A stretch of DNA of 8,022 nt from JABWBJ01 sp964608035 (GCA_964608035.1 CAZSNV010000224.1:1-8022); one strand, 5' to 3'; shown: positions 1 through 7,094, numbered from the stretch's first letter. Program-made: numbers and translations. The notes: generated from the letters alone by a model not told the origin.

Positions 1-562
1 GCACGAACGACACGACCACGTAGTCGGCATTCGAGCGGTGGTTCATCAGGTAGACCACGATGGAATCGCGAGGCAGGCCTCGAAACGGATCGGGGCGCGC
101 GTACTCCACCGACACCTTGTAGAACATCCGCAGCAGCAGGCGGCTCACGCTGTAGCCGAGCCGGTAGTAGACGAGGATGTTGAAGAAGGGGACGATTTCG
201 TCCAGGTATGCGCGCACCCGCTGCCATGTGGCTTCGACGGACGTTCCGTGCTCGGTCGAGTGCGCGCGGACGGCCTCGTGTACGTTGACATCGGCGAGCA
301 CCTGCTCGATGACATGCTGCTTCCGCGTCAGCCTGAATCGATCTATTCGAACGCGGTGCTGGCGCACCGCGCGCCTTGACGAGCGTCGCAAGGCGCGGGC
401 AAGGAGGACCCACGCTGCGCCGGCGATGAGCGCGATAACTATGACGCGAACGATGTCGCTTCGGATAATCGTGTCCGGAATTGCTGGCGCGTGAGGCTGA
501 GGCGAGTCCCGAGTGAAGTAAAGGGCCGGCGAGCCGTCTGGCCGCAGGATGCCCCGGGCCAT
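1..562 (-). CDS. PlsB-like glycerol-3-phosphate acyltransferase, N-terminal part (runs off left edge)
   Basis: Reading the minus strand from an ATG at 562 gives an uninterrupted 187-residue frame that is still open at base 2. Near the window edge it contains VVYLMNHRSNADYVVV, the HX4D acyltransferase motif (His175, Asp180) in the form typical of the PlsB/COG2937 group, which transfers an acyl chain to glycerol-3-phosphate as the first step of phospholipid synthesis. A hydrophobic segment at about residues 37-55, followed by an Arg-rich stretch, suggests a membrane anchor. The region after it (DRFRLTRK, then YLDEIVPFFNILVYYRLGY) also fits this family from memory. The remaining acyltransferase motifs lie outside the window. 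A second in-frame ATG at 580 would add six residues and overlap the kinase start codon; neither start has a good Shine-Dalgarno. The family call is firm; the exact enzyme (GPAT versus a related lysophospholipid acyltransferase) is less so. Confidence 0.85.
   Translation of the reverse strand, partial: MARGILRPDGSPALYFTRDSPQPHAPAIPDTIIRSDIVRVIVIALIAGAAWVLLARALRRSSRRAVRQHRVRIDRFRLTRKQHVIEQVLADVNVHEAVRAHSTEHGTSVEATWQRVRAYLDEIVPFFNILVYYRLGYSVSRLLLRMFYKVSVEYARPDPFRGLPRDSIVVYLMNHRSNADYVVVSFV
441..469 (+). promoter_or_regulatory. Candidate sigma70-type promoter for the kinase gene
   Basis: ATGACG (441-446, 4 of 6 to TTGACA) and GATAAT (464-469, 5 of 6 to TATAAT) are separated by 17 bases, the optimal spacing. 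It points towards the kinase and would give a leader of about 100 bases. It lies inside the acyltransferase coding region, as any kinase promoter must, because there is no intergenic space. It was found by eye only, and house-keeping promoters of this phylum are poorly defined. Confidence 0.35.
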
Positions 563-578
563 AAGCTTCGGCTTCCCC

Positions 579-3500
579 ATGGAGATTCGCGAGCAGCTGC
601 AACGGACCCTTGGTGGCGCCTACACCCTCGAGCGGGAGCTGGGTGGAGGCGGCATGTCGCAGGTCTTCCTCGCCGAGGAGACCGCGCTGGGGCGCAAAGT
701 CGTCGTGAAAGTGCTGCCGCCAGGGCGCACCGGCGACGTCAATATCGAGCGGTTCAAGCGCGAGATCCAGGTCGCCGCCCGGCTGCAGCACGCGCACATC
801 GTTCCCGTGCTGAGCGCCGGGGAGACGAACGGCCTTCCGTACTACACGATGCCGTTCGTCGATGGCGAGTCCCTGCGGGCGAAGCTTGCAAGAGGCGCCC
901 TCTCGACGACGGAGACCGTGAACATCCTGCGCGACGTGGCACGGGCGCTCGCGTACGCGCATGAACGAGGGGTGGTGCATCGCGACATCAAACCCGACAA
1001 CGTTATGCTGTCCGGCGGCAGCGCCGTCGTGACGGACTTCGGGATCGCGAAGGCCATCAGTGCGTCGCGGACCGATTCGCCCGACGCGACGCTGACCCAG
1101 GTGGGCACCTCGCTCGGCACGCCGGCGTACATGGCACCCGAGCAGGCGGCGGGAGACCCAAGCACCGATCATCGCGCCGATCTCTACGCGTTCGGGTGCA
1201 TGGCTTACGAGATGCTCGTCGGCGAACCGCCATTCGTCGAGAAATCGCCGCAACAGCTGCTGGCGGCGCATATGGCGAAAGACGCCGAGCCGGTGAGCAA
1301 TCGCCGAGCCGATGTGCCGCCGGCGCTGGCCGCGGTGATCACGCAGTGCCTGGCCAAGGATCCGGGCGCGCGGCCTGCATCGGCAGCCGACGTGGCGCGC
1401 GTGCTCGATACGACCAGCACGGACTCGCAGGGCGCGCTTCCACCGATCCTGCTGTCGGGCAAGGGCATGCTCGGCCGAATGCTCGCGATGTATGCCGTCG
1501 CGTTCATCGCCGTCGCGGTGGTCGCGAAAGCCGCGGTGAGCACGATCGGGCTGCCGAACTGGGTCTTTCCCGGCGCCATCATCGTCATGGCGCTCGGGTT
1601 ACCGGTGATCCTGGCCACGGGCTATGTGCAACGCGTGGTCCGACGGGCAGCGGGCGTCACTCCGACGACCGGCGGCCAACCGAGCGCCACCCAGGGGACT
1701 CTGGCGACGCTGGCCATCAAGGCGAGCCCGCACGTTTCGTGGCGGCGCACGCAGATGGGCGGCGTCTATGCGGTCAGCGCGTTCGTGCTGCTGGTCGGCG
1801 TCTTCATGCTGCTCCGCGCGTTAGGCATCGGGCCGGCCGGGTCGCTGCTGGCAGCAGGGACGTTCGATTCCCAGGAGCCTATCCTGGTCACCGACTTCGC
1901 CGTGACGAACGCGGACTCTGCGCTCGGTCGCGTTCTGAGCGACGCCACCAAGACCACGCTCGCCCAGTCCTCCGTCATCACGCTGCTGCCTCCCGAGGGC
2001 ATCGCGGCGGCGCTGGCGCGTATGGAGCGGCCGCGCACCAGCACGATCGACCTCGACGTGGCGCGCGAACTGGCCAGCCGGAACGCGATCCGGGCCCTCG
2101 TCGATGGCAAGATCACGGGAGTCGCCGGCAACGGCGGGTACATCGTGACGCTGCGCCTGGTGACTGCGGACTCCCTGAAGGAGCTGGCCTCGTTCACCGA
2201 AACGGCTGACGACACGCGGGGGTTGATCGACGCGGTCGACAACCTGTCACGACGGCTCCGGGAGAGGATCGGCGAATCGCTGAAGGAGGTGCACGCTGCG
2301 CCGTCACTGGCCCAGGTGACGACGTCGTCGTTCGAGGCGCTGCGCAAGTACAGCGAGGGCGATCGCGCCGAGATTGTCGAGGGCGATCGGCCGCGCGCGA
2401 TTCGACTGCTGCGGGAGGCCGTCGCCATCGACTCGACCTTTGCGGAGGCCTGGAGAAGGCTCGGCATCATCCAGCAGAACGCGGGCCGCCCACGGGTGGT
2501 CATCGACTCGGCGTTTTTGGCGGCCTATCGGCATCGCCATCGCACGTCGCCGAAGGAACGCGCAATGATCGAGGCGACGTATCTCTCCTCGAACGGACCC
2601 AACCGCGACCGCGCGAAGGGCATTCTCGCCTACGAAGAAATGCTACGGCAGGGCGATTCAACCCGCTCCGCGAACAACCTCGCCCTCCGCCTGGTGACCC
2701 GGCGCGAGTTCGCGCGCGCGGAGACGCTGTACCGTGCGAGCCTCAGGTTGAACCCGGACCTGGCGCGCCTCTCGATGCCCAACCTGCTGACGCCGCTCGT
2801 CTTCCAGCAGAAGTTTGCGGCCGCCGAGTCGGTGCTGGCCATCGCCGGTCCGCGCTATCCGCAAAACGCGTCGGTTCGCCGCGTCCCTGTCAACCTCCTG
2901 TACTACAAGGGTGATCTTGCCGGCTATCGGCGCGCGATCGACAGCGCGTTCACCCGCGGCGACACACTCGATCGCGCCTGGGCGAAGCGACGTGTTGCCG
3001 AACTCGCACTGCGCGATGGGCGAATCAAGGAGTTCATCCGACTGATGCGAGAAATTGACCCCGTGGATCCAAAGGATCCCGGCGACCGGTTGGCTGAACC
3101 GCTTGGGACAATCAGTTACATCCGCACGGACTTCTTCGGCCAGGACAAGGAGGTTCTTCGAGAACTCGACGCCGCGGTGGCCGCGAACGTCCATCTGATC
3201 GCGAAGGATGACCTGCCCTACTTCGACCTCGTCGGCAGGTACGCGTCACTGGGCGAGCCACAGAAGGCGCGGGAATGGCTCGACCGGTACGATGCCGCGG
3301 TGACCGACACGTTCATCCGCCGGTCGGAGAACAACGGCCGGCTTCGGGTGCTCGGCAACATTCTTTCAGCTGAAAAGAAGCCGCTGGAGGCCGCGGCGCA
3401 GTACCGGCTCGCCGATCGCCTGCCGGATGGGCCCGCAGGAAATTGCCTGTTGTGCGTTTCGACCCAGTTGTCGTTCGCATTCCTCGACGCCGACATGAAG

Positions 3501-3764
3501 GACTCGGCCCTTTTCTACATGGAGCGCACGCTCGCGACATTCGATCCGAATAGCATTCTCGACACCGACGCCTGGATGATCCCGCTCTTCAACAAGTGGA
3601 TCGGGGAGATCTACGAATCACGAGGGAATCGCGGGAAAGCAGTGGAGCACTACAGGAAGGTGACTGAAGTCTGGAAAAACGCGGACCCGGAACTGCAGGT
3701 CATCGTGAATGAGATCAAGGCGCGCGTTCGCCGCCTGACGGACCTCGAAGGCATTCCGCGTTAG
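579..3764 (+). CDS. Membrane Ser/Thr protein kinase with extracytoplasmic TPR tail
   Basis: This 1061-residue Hanks-type kinase phosphorylates Ser/Thr of unknown targets at the inner membrane. The kinase domain (about 15-277) has a Gly-rich loop GGGGMS (22-27), VVVK with Lys44, Glu62, HRDIKPDN (134-141, catalytic Asp136), DFG (153-155), a Thr/Ser-rich activation loop and APE (186-188), so it should be active. Three hydrophobic segments (about 302-324, 329-349, 394-413) put the C-terminal half outside the cytoplasm. That half has a TolB/FlgO-like alpha/beta region (about 432-560) and then helical TPR-like repeats to the end, with a CLLC pair (Cys956, Cys959). The start at 579 gives MEIREQLQ, matching the usual beginning of such kinases; an in-frame ATG at 549 would add ten residues and overlap the divergent gene's start. 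Neither start has a clear Shine-Dalgarno. The ligand and substrate cannot be inferred. Confidence 0.93.
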   Translation: MEIREQLQRTLGGAYTLERELGGGGMSQVFLAEETALGRKVVVKVLPPGRTGDVNIERFKREIQVAARLQHAHIVPVLSAGETNGLPYYTMPFVDGESLRAKLARGALSTTETVNILRDVARALAYAHERGVVHRDIKPDNVMLSGGSAVVTDFGIAKAISASRTDSPDATLTQVGTSLGTPAYMAPEQAAGDPSTDHRADLYAFGCMAYEMLVGEPPFVEKSPQQLLAAHMAKDAEPVSNRRADVPPALAAVITQCLAKDPGARPASAADVARVLDTTSTDSQGALPPILLSGKGMLGRMLAMYAVAFIAVAVVAKAAVSTIGLPNWVFPGAIIVMALGLPVILATGYVQRVVRRAAGVTPTTGGQPSATQGTLATLAIKASPHVSWRRTQMGGVYAVSAFVLLVGVFMLLRALGIGPAGSLLAAGTFDSQEPILVTDFAVTNADSALGRVLSDATKTTLAQSSVITLLPPEGIAAALARMERPRTSTIDLDVARELASRNAIRALVDGKITGVAGNGGYIVTLRLVTADSLKELASFTETADDTRGLIDAVDNLSRRLRERIGESLKEVHAAPSLAQVTTSSFEALRKYSEGDRAEIVEGDRPRAIRLLREAVAIDSTFAEAWRRLGIIQQNAGRPRVVIDSAFLAAYRHRHRTSPKERAMIEATYLSSNGPNRDRAKGILAYEEMLRQGDSTRSANNLALRLVTRREFARAETLYRASLRLNPDLARLSMPNLLTPLVFQQKFAAAESVLAIAGPRYPQNASVRRVPVNLLYYKGDLAGYRRAIDSAFTRGDTLDRAWAKRRVAELALRDGRIKEFIRLMREIDPVDPKDPGDRLAEPLGTISYIRTDFFGQDKEVLRELDAAVAANVHLIAKDDLPYFDLVGRYASLGEPQKAREWLDRYDAAVTDTFIRRSENNGRLRVLGNILSAEKKPLEAAAQYRLADRLPDGPAGNCLLCVSTQLSFAFLDADMKDSALFYMERTLATFDPNSILDTDAWMIPLFNKWIGEIYESRGNRGKAVEHYRKVTEVWKNADPELQVIVNEIKARVRRLTDLEGIPR

Positions 3765-3776
3765 GCCGCAACGGCA

Positions 3777-3799
3777 GGCCAGAGGCCAGAGTCCAGAGG
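3777..3799 (+). repeat. Heptamer tandem repeat, GGCCAGA x3
   Basis: Two perfect GGCCAGA units (3777-3783, 3784-3790) are followed by GTCCAGA (3791-3797) and GG. The array begins 12 bases after the kinase stop and fills much of the 44-base gap before the ligase gene. Its last bases, AGAGG, also form the likely Shine-Dalgarno of the ligase. The period of 7 matches the unrelated array at 7014-7041. Confidence 0.7.
3795..3799 (+). promoter_or_regulatory. Ribosome binding site AGAGG supporting the TTG start at 3809
   Basis: AGAGG ends nine bases before TTG 3809. This frame has no ATG or GTG between the kinase stop and 3809. The next ATG (3842) would begin at MAATL and cut off residues that LigD-type ligases normally keep ahead of the motif I lysine. 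Confidence 0.5.
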
Positions 3800-3808
3800 C
3801 GCGGACCG

Positions 3809-4672
3809 TTGACCAGCACTCTCCCCGAATGGCTCGAGCCCATGGCCGCGACGTTGACCGAGAAGCGGTTCAACGATCCCGAGTGGCTCTTCGAGCGCAA
3901 GTTCGACGGGATTCGGCTGCTGGCCTTCAAGGAAGGCTCCGACGTGCGGCTCTTGTCGCGGTATCGAAAGCTCCAGGACATCCCCGCCCTCGCAGCGGCG
4001 ATTGCGCGTCTGCCGGCGCGCAACCTCATTCTCGACGGCGAGCTGTCCTGGGACCGGCACTCGACCTACCACGTCTTCGACATTCTCTGGCTCGATGACC
4101 TGGACGTGACCGGGCTGCCGCTCGACGCAAGGCGCGCGCTGCTCGCCGACCTTCCGCTCTCGGTGCCGATGCAGCGAGTGACGGAACTGCATGGCGACGC
4201 GCCGTGGGACCGCGCCTGCGCCGACGGCTGGGAAGGTGTCATCGCCAAGCGTCGTGATTCGCCGTACGAACACAAGCGGTCGAAGCACTGGCTCAAGATG
4301 AAGTGCGAGCTGACCGGCGACTTTGTCGTCGGCGGGTTCACAGATCCGTTAGGCAGCCGCGTCGGACTTGGCGCGCTGCTGGTCGGCTATTACGAGAATG
4401 ACGACTTCGTCTACGCCGGCAAGGTCGGCACGGGGTTCGACCGGGCGTTGCTTCTCGACCTGCGGGCCAGGCTCGATGCCGCCGCGCAACCCAAGCCGCC
4501 GTTCACTGTCGCGACCGGCCTGCCCCGCGTTCGCGAACACTGGGTCAGGCCCGAAATCGTCGTCACGGTGGCGTTCATCGAATGGACGGGCCATGGCAAG
4601 CTCCGCCACTCGCGCTTGTTAGGCGTCCGCACTGAGCGCGATCCCCGCGAGGTCACGTGGCAACGGTCGTAA
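3809..4672 (+). CDS. ligD: ATP-dependent DNA ligase, LigD ligase module as a separate protein
   Basis: This 287-residue protein seals nicks or double-strand breaks through a lysyl-AMP intermediate. All nucleotidyltransferase motifs are visible: motif I ERKFDGIR with Lys31; LLSRYRK; motif III LDGEL (75-79, Glu78); IIIa YHVFDIL (87-93); IV EGVIAK (142-147); V WLKMKC (161-166). The OB-fold follows, with GSRVGLGALLVGYY, YAGKVGTGF and the ending EWTGHGKLRHSRLLG, which matches LigD ligase domains. There are no nuclease or polymerase domains fused to it. It starts at TTG 3809 behind AGAGG. Its last 16 bases overlap the polymerase gene in another frame, which points to coupled translation and a joint role in NHEJ. 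CGTTAGGC and TGTTAGGC occur in its OB-fold region. LigD family membership is clear; a partner Ku gene is not in the window. Confidence 0.93.
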   Translation: MTSTLPEWLEPMAATLTEKRFNDPEWLFERKFDGIRLLAFKEGSDVRLLSRYRKLQDIPALAAAIARLPARNLILDGELSWDRHSTYHVFDILWLDDLDVTGLPLDARRALLADLPLSVPMQRVTELHGDAPWDRACADGWEGVIAKRRDSPYEHKRSKHWLKMKCELTGDFVVGGFTDPLGSRVGLGALLVGYYENDDFVYAGKVGTGFDRALLLDLRARLDAAAQPKPPFTVATGLPRVREHWVRPEIVVTVAFIEWTGHGKLRHSRLLGVRTERDPREVTWQRS

Positions 4673-5538
4673 TCACGCACCCGGAGAAGGTGCTCTTCCC
4701 TGATGACGGTATCACCAAGGGTGAGTTGGCCGCGTACTACGAAGCGATCGCCCCGCTCATGCTGCCGCATATCCGCGGCCGCCCGGTCACAATGGAACGC
4801 TTTCACAAGGGTATCGTCGAAGAAGGCTTCTTCCAGAAATCCGTGCCGAAGGGACCCGAGTGGCTGGAGCGCGTGGCGGTCCCAAAGAAAGGCGGCACCG
4901 TCCAACACCCCCTCATCAACGACACGCGTTCGCTCCTCTGGATCGCCAACCAGAATTGCATCACGCCGCACGTGTGGGCCTCACGAGTCCCTGACCTCTA
5001 TCACCCGGACATCTGCATCTTCGATCTGGACCCACTGCAGGACGATGCCGACACGCTGCGCCGCGTCACGCTCGCCCTGCGCGACCTGCTCTCCGAACTC
5101 GGCCTGACGAGTTGGGTGAAGACGACAGGCTCCAAGGGATTTCACATCGCGGTACCGCTGGACGGAACGTCGGACGCAGGCGCCGTGGCGTCATTCGCGC
5201 ACACAGTCGGCCAGGTCCTCGTGGCACGCCATCCGCGAGAGCTCACCCTCGAGTTCAGCAAGGTGGACCGCGGTGGCCGCATCTATGTGGACACAGGACG
5301 CAATCACCCTCCCGCCACGTTTGCCGCGACGTACGCGGTGCGGGCCAGGCCCGCGGCGCCGATATCGGCACCGTGCACCTGGGCCGAGGTAGAAAGCGGC
5401 AAAGTCGGCCCGACAACGTTGACGCTGAGAACGATGTCCAAGCGGGTGGACGGTGTTGGTGACCTCTGGGGAGACATTCACCGGAGCGGGCAGTCGCTTG
5501 GCGCGCCGGCGAAGCAGTTGCGACTGCTCCACGGCTAA
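4657..5538 (+). CDS. ligD: LigD primase-polymerase module (AEP fold) as a separate protein
   Basis: This 293-residue protein matches the LigD polymerase domain, which fills and trims gaps at DNA ends with a preference for ribonucleotides. It opens with THPEKVLFP, typical of the family. ITPHVW (His105), FDLDP (metal-binding Asp123 and Asp125), TTGSKGFH (156-163) and GGRIYVDTGRN (third catalytic Asp, 212) are all present, followed by AVRARPAAPISAP and a CTWAEVE stretch. The length is that of the domain alone. The start is GTG 4657: this frame has a stop at 4633-4635 and no other start before it. CGAGG (4648-4652) gives a close Shine-Dalgarno. Overlap with the ligase by 16 bases implies translational coupling. 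The pair has Bacillus-type order (ligase first, polymerase second) but is unfused. No frame break is seen within the gene. Confidence 0.93.
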   Translation: MATVVITHPEKVLFPDDGITKGELAAYYEAIAPLMLPHIRGRPVTMERFHKGIVEEGFFQKSVPKGPEWLERVAVPKKGGTVQHPLINDTRSLLWIANQNCITPHVWASRVPDLYHPDICIFDLDPLQDDADTLRRVTLALRDLLSELGLTSWVKTTGSKGFHIAVPLDGTSDAGAVASFAHTVGQVLVARHPRELTLEFSKVDRGGRIYVDTGRNHPPATFAATYAVRARPAAPISAPCTWAEVESGKVGPTTLTLRTMSKRVDGVGDLWGDIHRSGQSLGAPAKQLRLLHG

Positions 5539-5591
5539 ACGCTATCGCGTGCTTTCGCGCTGGGCGTATTTTTGTTCCCATCTCCACCCGC

Positions 5592-5595
5592 GAGG
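5592..5595 (+). promoter_or_regulatory. Ribosome binding site GAGG supporting the TTG start at 5606
   Basis: GAGG lies ten bases before TTG 5606. The signal peptide begins directly at that codon, so this site favours 5606 over the upstream in-frame GTG at 5549. That alternative would place 19 polar, Arg-rich residues before the signal sequence. In the 67 bases since the polymerase stop I saw no confident promoter. Confidence 0.45.
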
Positions 5596-5605
5596 CGATC
5601 GTCGC

Positions 5606-7009
5606 TTGCGGTTTGCCACACTCGCTGCCCTGACACTGCTGGCGACAGCCGTCGCCACCGCGCAAACGCCGGATTCGGCCACTCGCCGTGCCGGTGCTCG
5701 CGTCAGCGGAGTCGTGCACGATAGCGTCGCGCGCACGCCACTCGCCGGTGCCATAGTGCAGCTCGTTGCCGTCGAGAACCAGCCGCGTTCCGGCCGCACC
5801 GCCGTCTCCGATTCGATCGGCCGGTTCACGCTCTCCGACGTGCCCGACGGCCGCTACATGATTGGATTCCTCCACGCGATGCTCGACTCGCTCGGCCTGG
5901 AGCCCACCGTACGCGAGGTCGAGGTGGTGGGAACCCAACCAGTACGCGTGGACCTCGGCATCCCTTCGGCGGCGCGCCTACGTGACGCGATCTGTGGTCC
6001 GCGGTCGCCATCCAACTCAGGCGCGGTGATCGCCGGAGTGGTGCGCGACATCCGGGACGGCGCCCCGGCCACCGGAGTAGAGGTGATGGTGGAATGGATC
6101 GAGCTGTCATTCAGGTCGGACGGTCTGGTCGATCGACACCCGCGAATCACGGTGACTACCGAAGAGAACGGCTGGTTCGCGTTATGCAATGTGCCCAGTC
6201 CCGGCACCGTGGCGATTTCTGCCAGCAAGGGCGCCGACACAACGGACGTGATCGATGTCCAGGTCAGCGTCGCGGAATACCTGCGCCGAGAACTGTATCT
6301 GGGACCCGCTCGGACACGCGCCATCGCTGACTCGGCGCGGGGCGCGCTTGCGCCGCCGCTGCGTCACGTCCGCACGGGCGATGGTCATGTGACGGGGACC
6401 GTCGAGACCCCCGATGGGCGCCCGCTGGCGGGGGCGCAGGTGAGCATGCCTAACGGGCCACAGACCCGCACCAATGAACGCGGCCAATGGACCCTCGTCA
6501 ACGCGCCCCTCGGCACTCGCCTACTCGAGGTCCGGGCGATCAGCTACTACCCGGAGCGTCGCGCGGTGGATGTGGGCGCCGGCGCACCCCCTGTGCGGGT
6601 GGTGCTTTCCACCCTCAAGGCGGTGCTGGATACGGTGCGCGTCACCGCGGCGAGGCTTGGTGACCACCGGAGCGGTTTCGAAGACCGCCGTCGCAACAGC
6701 GGACTGGGACGCTTCATGACCCGTGAAGACGTCGCCAGGCGAGCGGTCGCCAACACGTCAGAGCTCTTTCGAATGTTTCCCGGGTTCAGCGTGGAAACCG
6801 GCATCCTCATGCGCAGCGCCTTCGGACTGTGCCCGCCCGCGCTCTTTCTGGACGGTAAATACTTTCTGACACCCAGCGAGCTCGAGATCGACACGTGGGT
6901 TCGTCCAAAGGAAATCGCCGGCATTGAGGTCTACTACGATCAGGTGCCCCCGCAATTCCAGCACGGGATGAACGGGTGCGGAAGCATCGTCATCTGGACG
7001 AAGCGGTGA
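5606..7009 (+). CDS. Secreted CarboxypepD_reg-like / TonB-plug protein without a beta-barrel
   Basis: The protein has 467 residues from TTG 5606. Residues 1-19 (MRFATLAALTLLATAVATA) form a clear signal peptide with cleavage near Ala19-Gln20, so it is exported. Three carboxypeptidase-regulatory-like beta-sandwich domains follow, at about 30-125 (VSGVVHD, then GRFTLSDVPDGRY), 140-225 (AGVVRD, then GWFALCNVPSPG) and 258-335 (VTGTVETPDGRPLAGA, then GQWTLVNAPLGT). After a linker with FEDRRRNSGLGRF comes a TonB-plug-like segment (RFMTREDVARR, then SELFRMFPGF, CPPALFLDGKY and NGCGSIVIW), and the protein ends there. TonB-dependent transporters would continue with a barrel of several hundred residues. 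Four cysteines (130, 194, 409, 458) could form two disulfides; 409 and 458 sit at positions that I recall as recurring in Gemmatimonadota plug proteins. The role is unknown: possibly a periplasmic or surface binding protein. It is probably transcribed separately from ligD, although the 67-base gap does not rule out read-through. Confidence 0.8.
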   Translation: MRFATLAALTLLATAVATAQTPDSATRRAGARVSGVVHDSVARTPLAGAIVQLVAVENQPRSGRTAVSDSIGRFTLSDVPDGRYMIGFLHAMLDSLGLEPTVREVEVVGTQPVRVDLGIPSAARLRDAICGPRSPSNSGAVIAGVVRDIRDGAPATGVEVMVEWIELSFRSDGLVDRHPRITVTTEENGWFALCNVPSPGTVAISASKGADTTDVIDVQVSVAEYLRRELYLGPARTRAIADSARGALAPPLRHVRTGDGHVTGTVETPDGRPLAGAQVSMPNGPQTRTNERGQWTLVNAPLGTRLLEVRAISYYPERRAVDVGAGAPPVRVVLSTLKAVLDTVRVTAARLGDHRSGFEDRRRNSGLGRFMTREDVARRAVANTSELFRMFPGFSVETGILMRSAFGLCPPALFLDGKYFLTPSELEIDTWVRPKEIAGIEVYYDQVPPQFQHGMNGCGSIVIWTKR

Positions 7010-7013
7010 TAAA

Positions 7014-7041
7014 TGCATAGTGCAGAATGCAAAATGCAAAA
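7014..7041 (+). repeat. Heptamer tandem repeat, TGCANAA-type x4
   Basis: Four consecutive 7-base units, TGCATAG, TGCAGAA, TGCAAAA and TGCAAAA, begin four bases after the stop of the plug protein. The stretch is AT-rich compared with the surrounding coding DNA. Its opposite-strand form reappears as TTCTGCA TTCTGAT at 7073-7086. Confidence 0.7.
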
Positions 7042-7084
7042 GTGGTAAGAAACTCCAAAGCTGACGACCCGGTTCTGCATTCTG
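7023..7084. repeat. Inverted repeat flanking a 38-base centre
   Basis: CAGAATGCAAAA (7023-7034) and TTCTGCATTCTG (7073-7084) are complementary at 11 of 12 positions. The outer bases TGCAT (7014-7018) and ATGCA (7085-7089) extend the pairing, with a four-base bulge on the left arm. The left arm is part of the heptamer array. It could be a folded RNA end, a REP-like element or the scar of a small mobile element; no transposase or target-site duplication was seen. Confidence 0.5.
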
Positions 7085-7092
7085 ATGCAGCC
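7071..7092 (+). terminator. Possible transcription terminator hairpin
   Basis: CTGCAT (7075-7080), loop TCTG and ATGCAG (7085-7090) form a perfect 6-bp stem. Outer GG/CC pairs are possible across a TT bulge. It lies about 60 bases after the plug protein stop, where a terminator would be expected. The following CCTATTGATT is only weakly T-rich, so this is not a textbook Rho-independent terminator. Confidence 0.3.
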
Positions 7093-7094
7093 TA

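Noticed and set aside
38..379. Plus-strand open frame (113 residues) at the left edge
   Set aside because: The opposite strand encodes the acyltransferase with a clear HX4D motif; this frame is its shadow.
1196..2209. Long plus-strand open frame (337 residues) inside the kinase gene
   Set aside because: It is Arg/Gly/Ala-rich with no recognisable motif and lies wholly within a well-supported kinase; GC-rich coding DNA routinely leaves such shadow frames.
1766..2503. Long minus-strand open frame (245 residues) opposite the kinase
   Set aside because: Ser/Arg/Ala-rich antisense shadow without a family pattern; the kinase reading continues unbroken through it.
3364..3375. 12-bp palindrome TTTCAGCTGAAA as a regulatory site of its own
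   Set aside because: It lies deep inside the kinase coding sequence, encoding ordinary TPR residues, with no gene start nearby.
3761..4288. Minus-strand open frame (175 residues) opposite the ligase
   Set aside because: Antisense to all the ligase motifs and contains no recognisable domain.
5567..5572. TATTTT as a -10 box for the plug-protein gene
   Set aside because: The hexamer 17 bases upstream (ATCGCG) bears no resemblance to a -35 box.
5255..5938. Minus-strand open frame (227 residues) across the end of the polymerase and start of the plug protein
   Set aside because: It spans a gene junction and is low-complexity in composition; both plus-strand genes are better supported.
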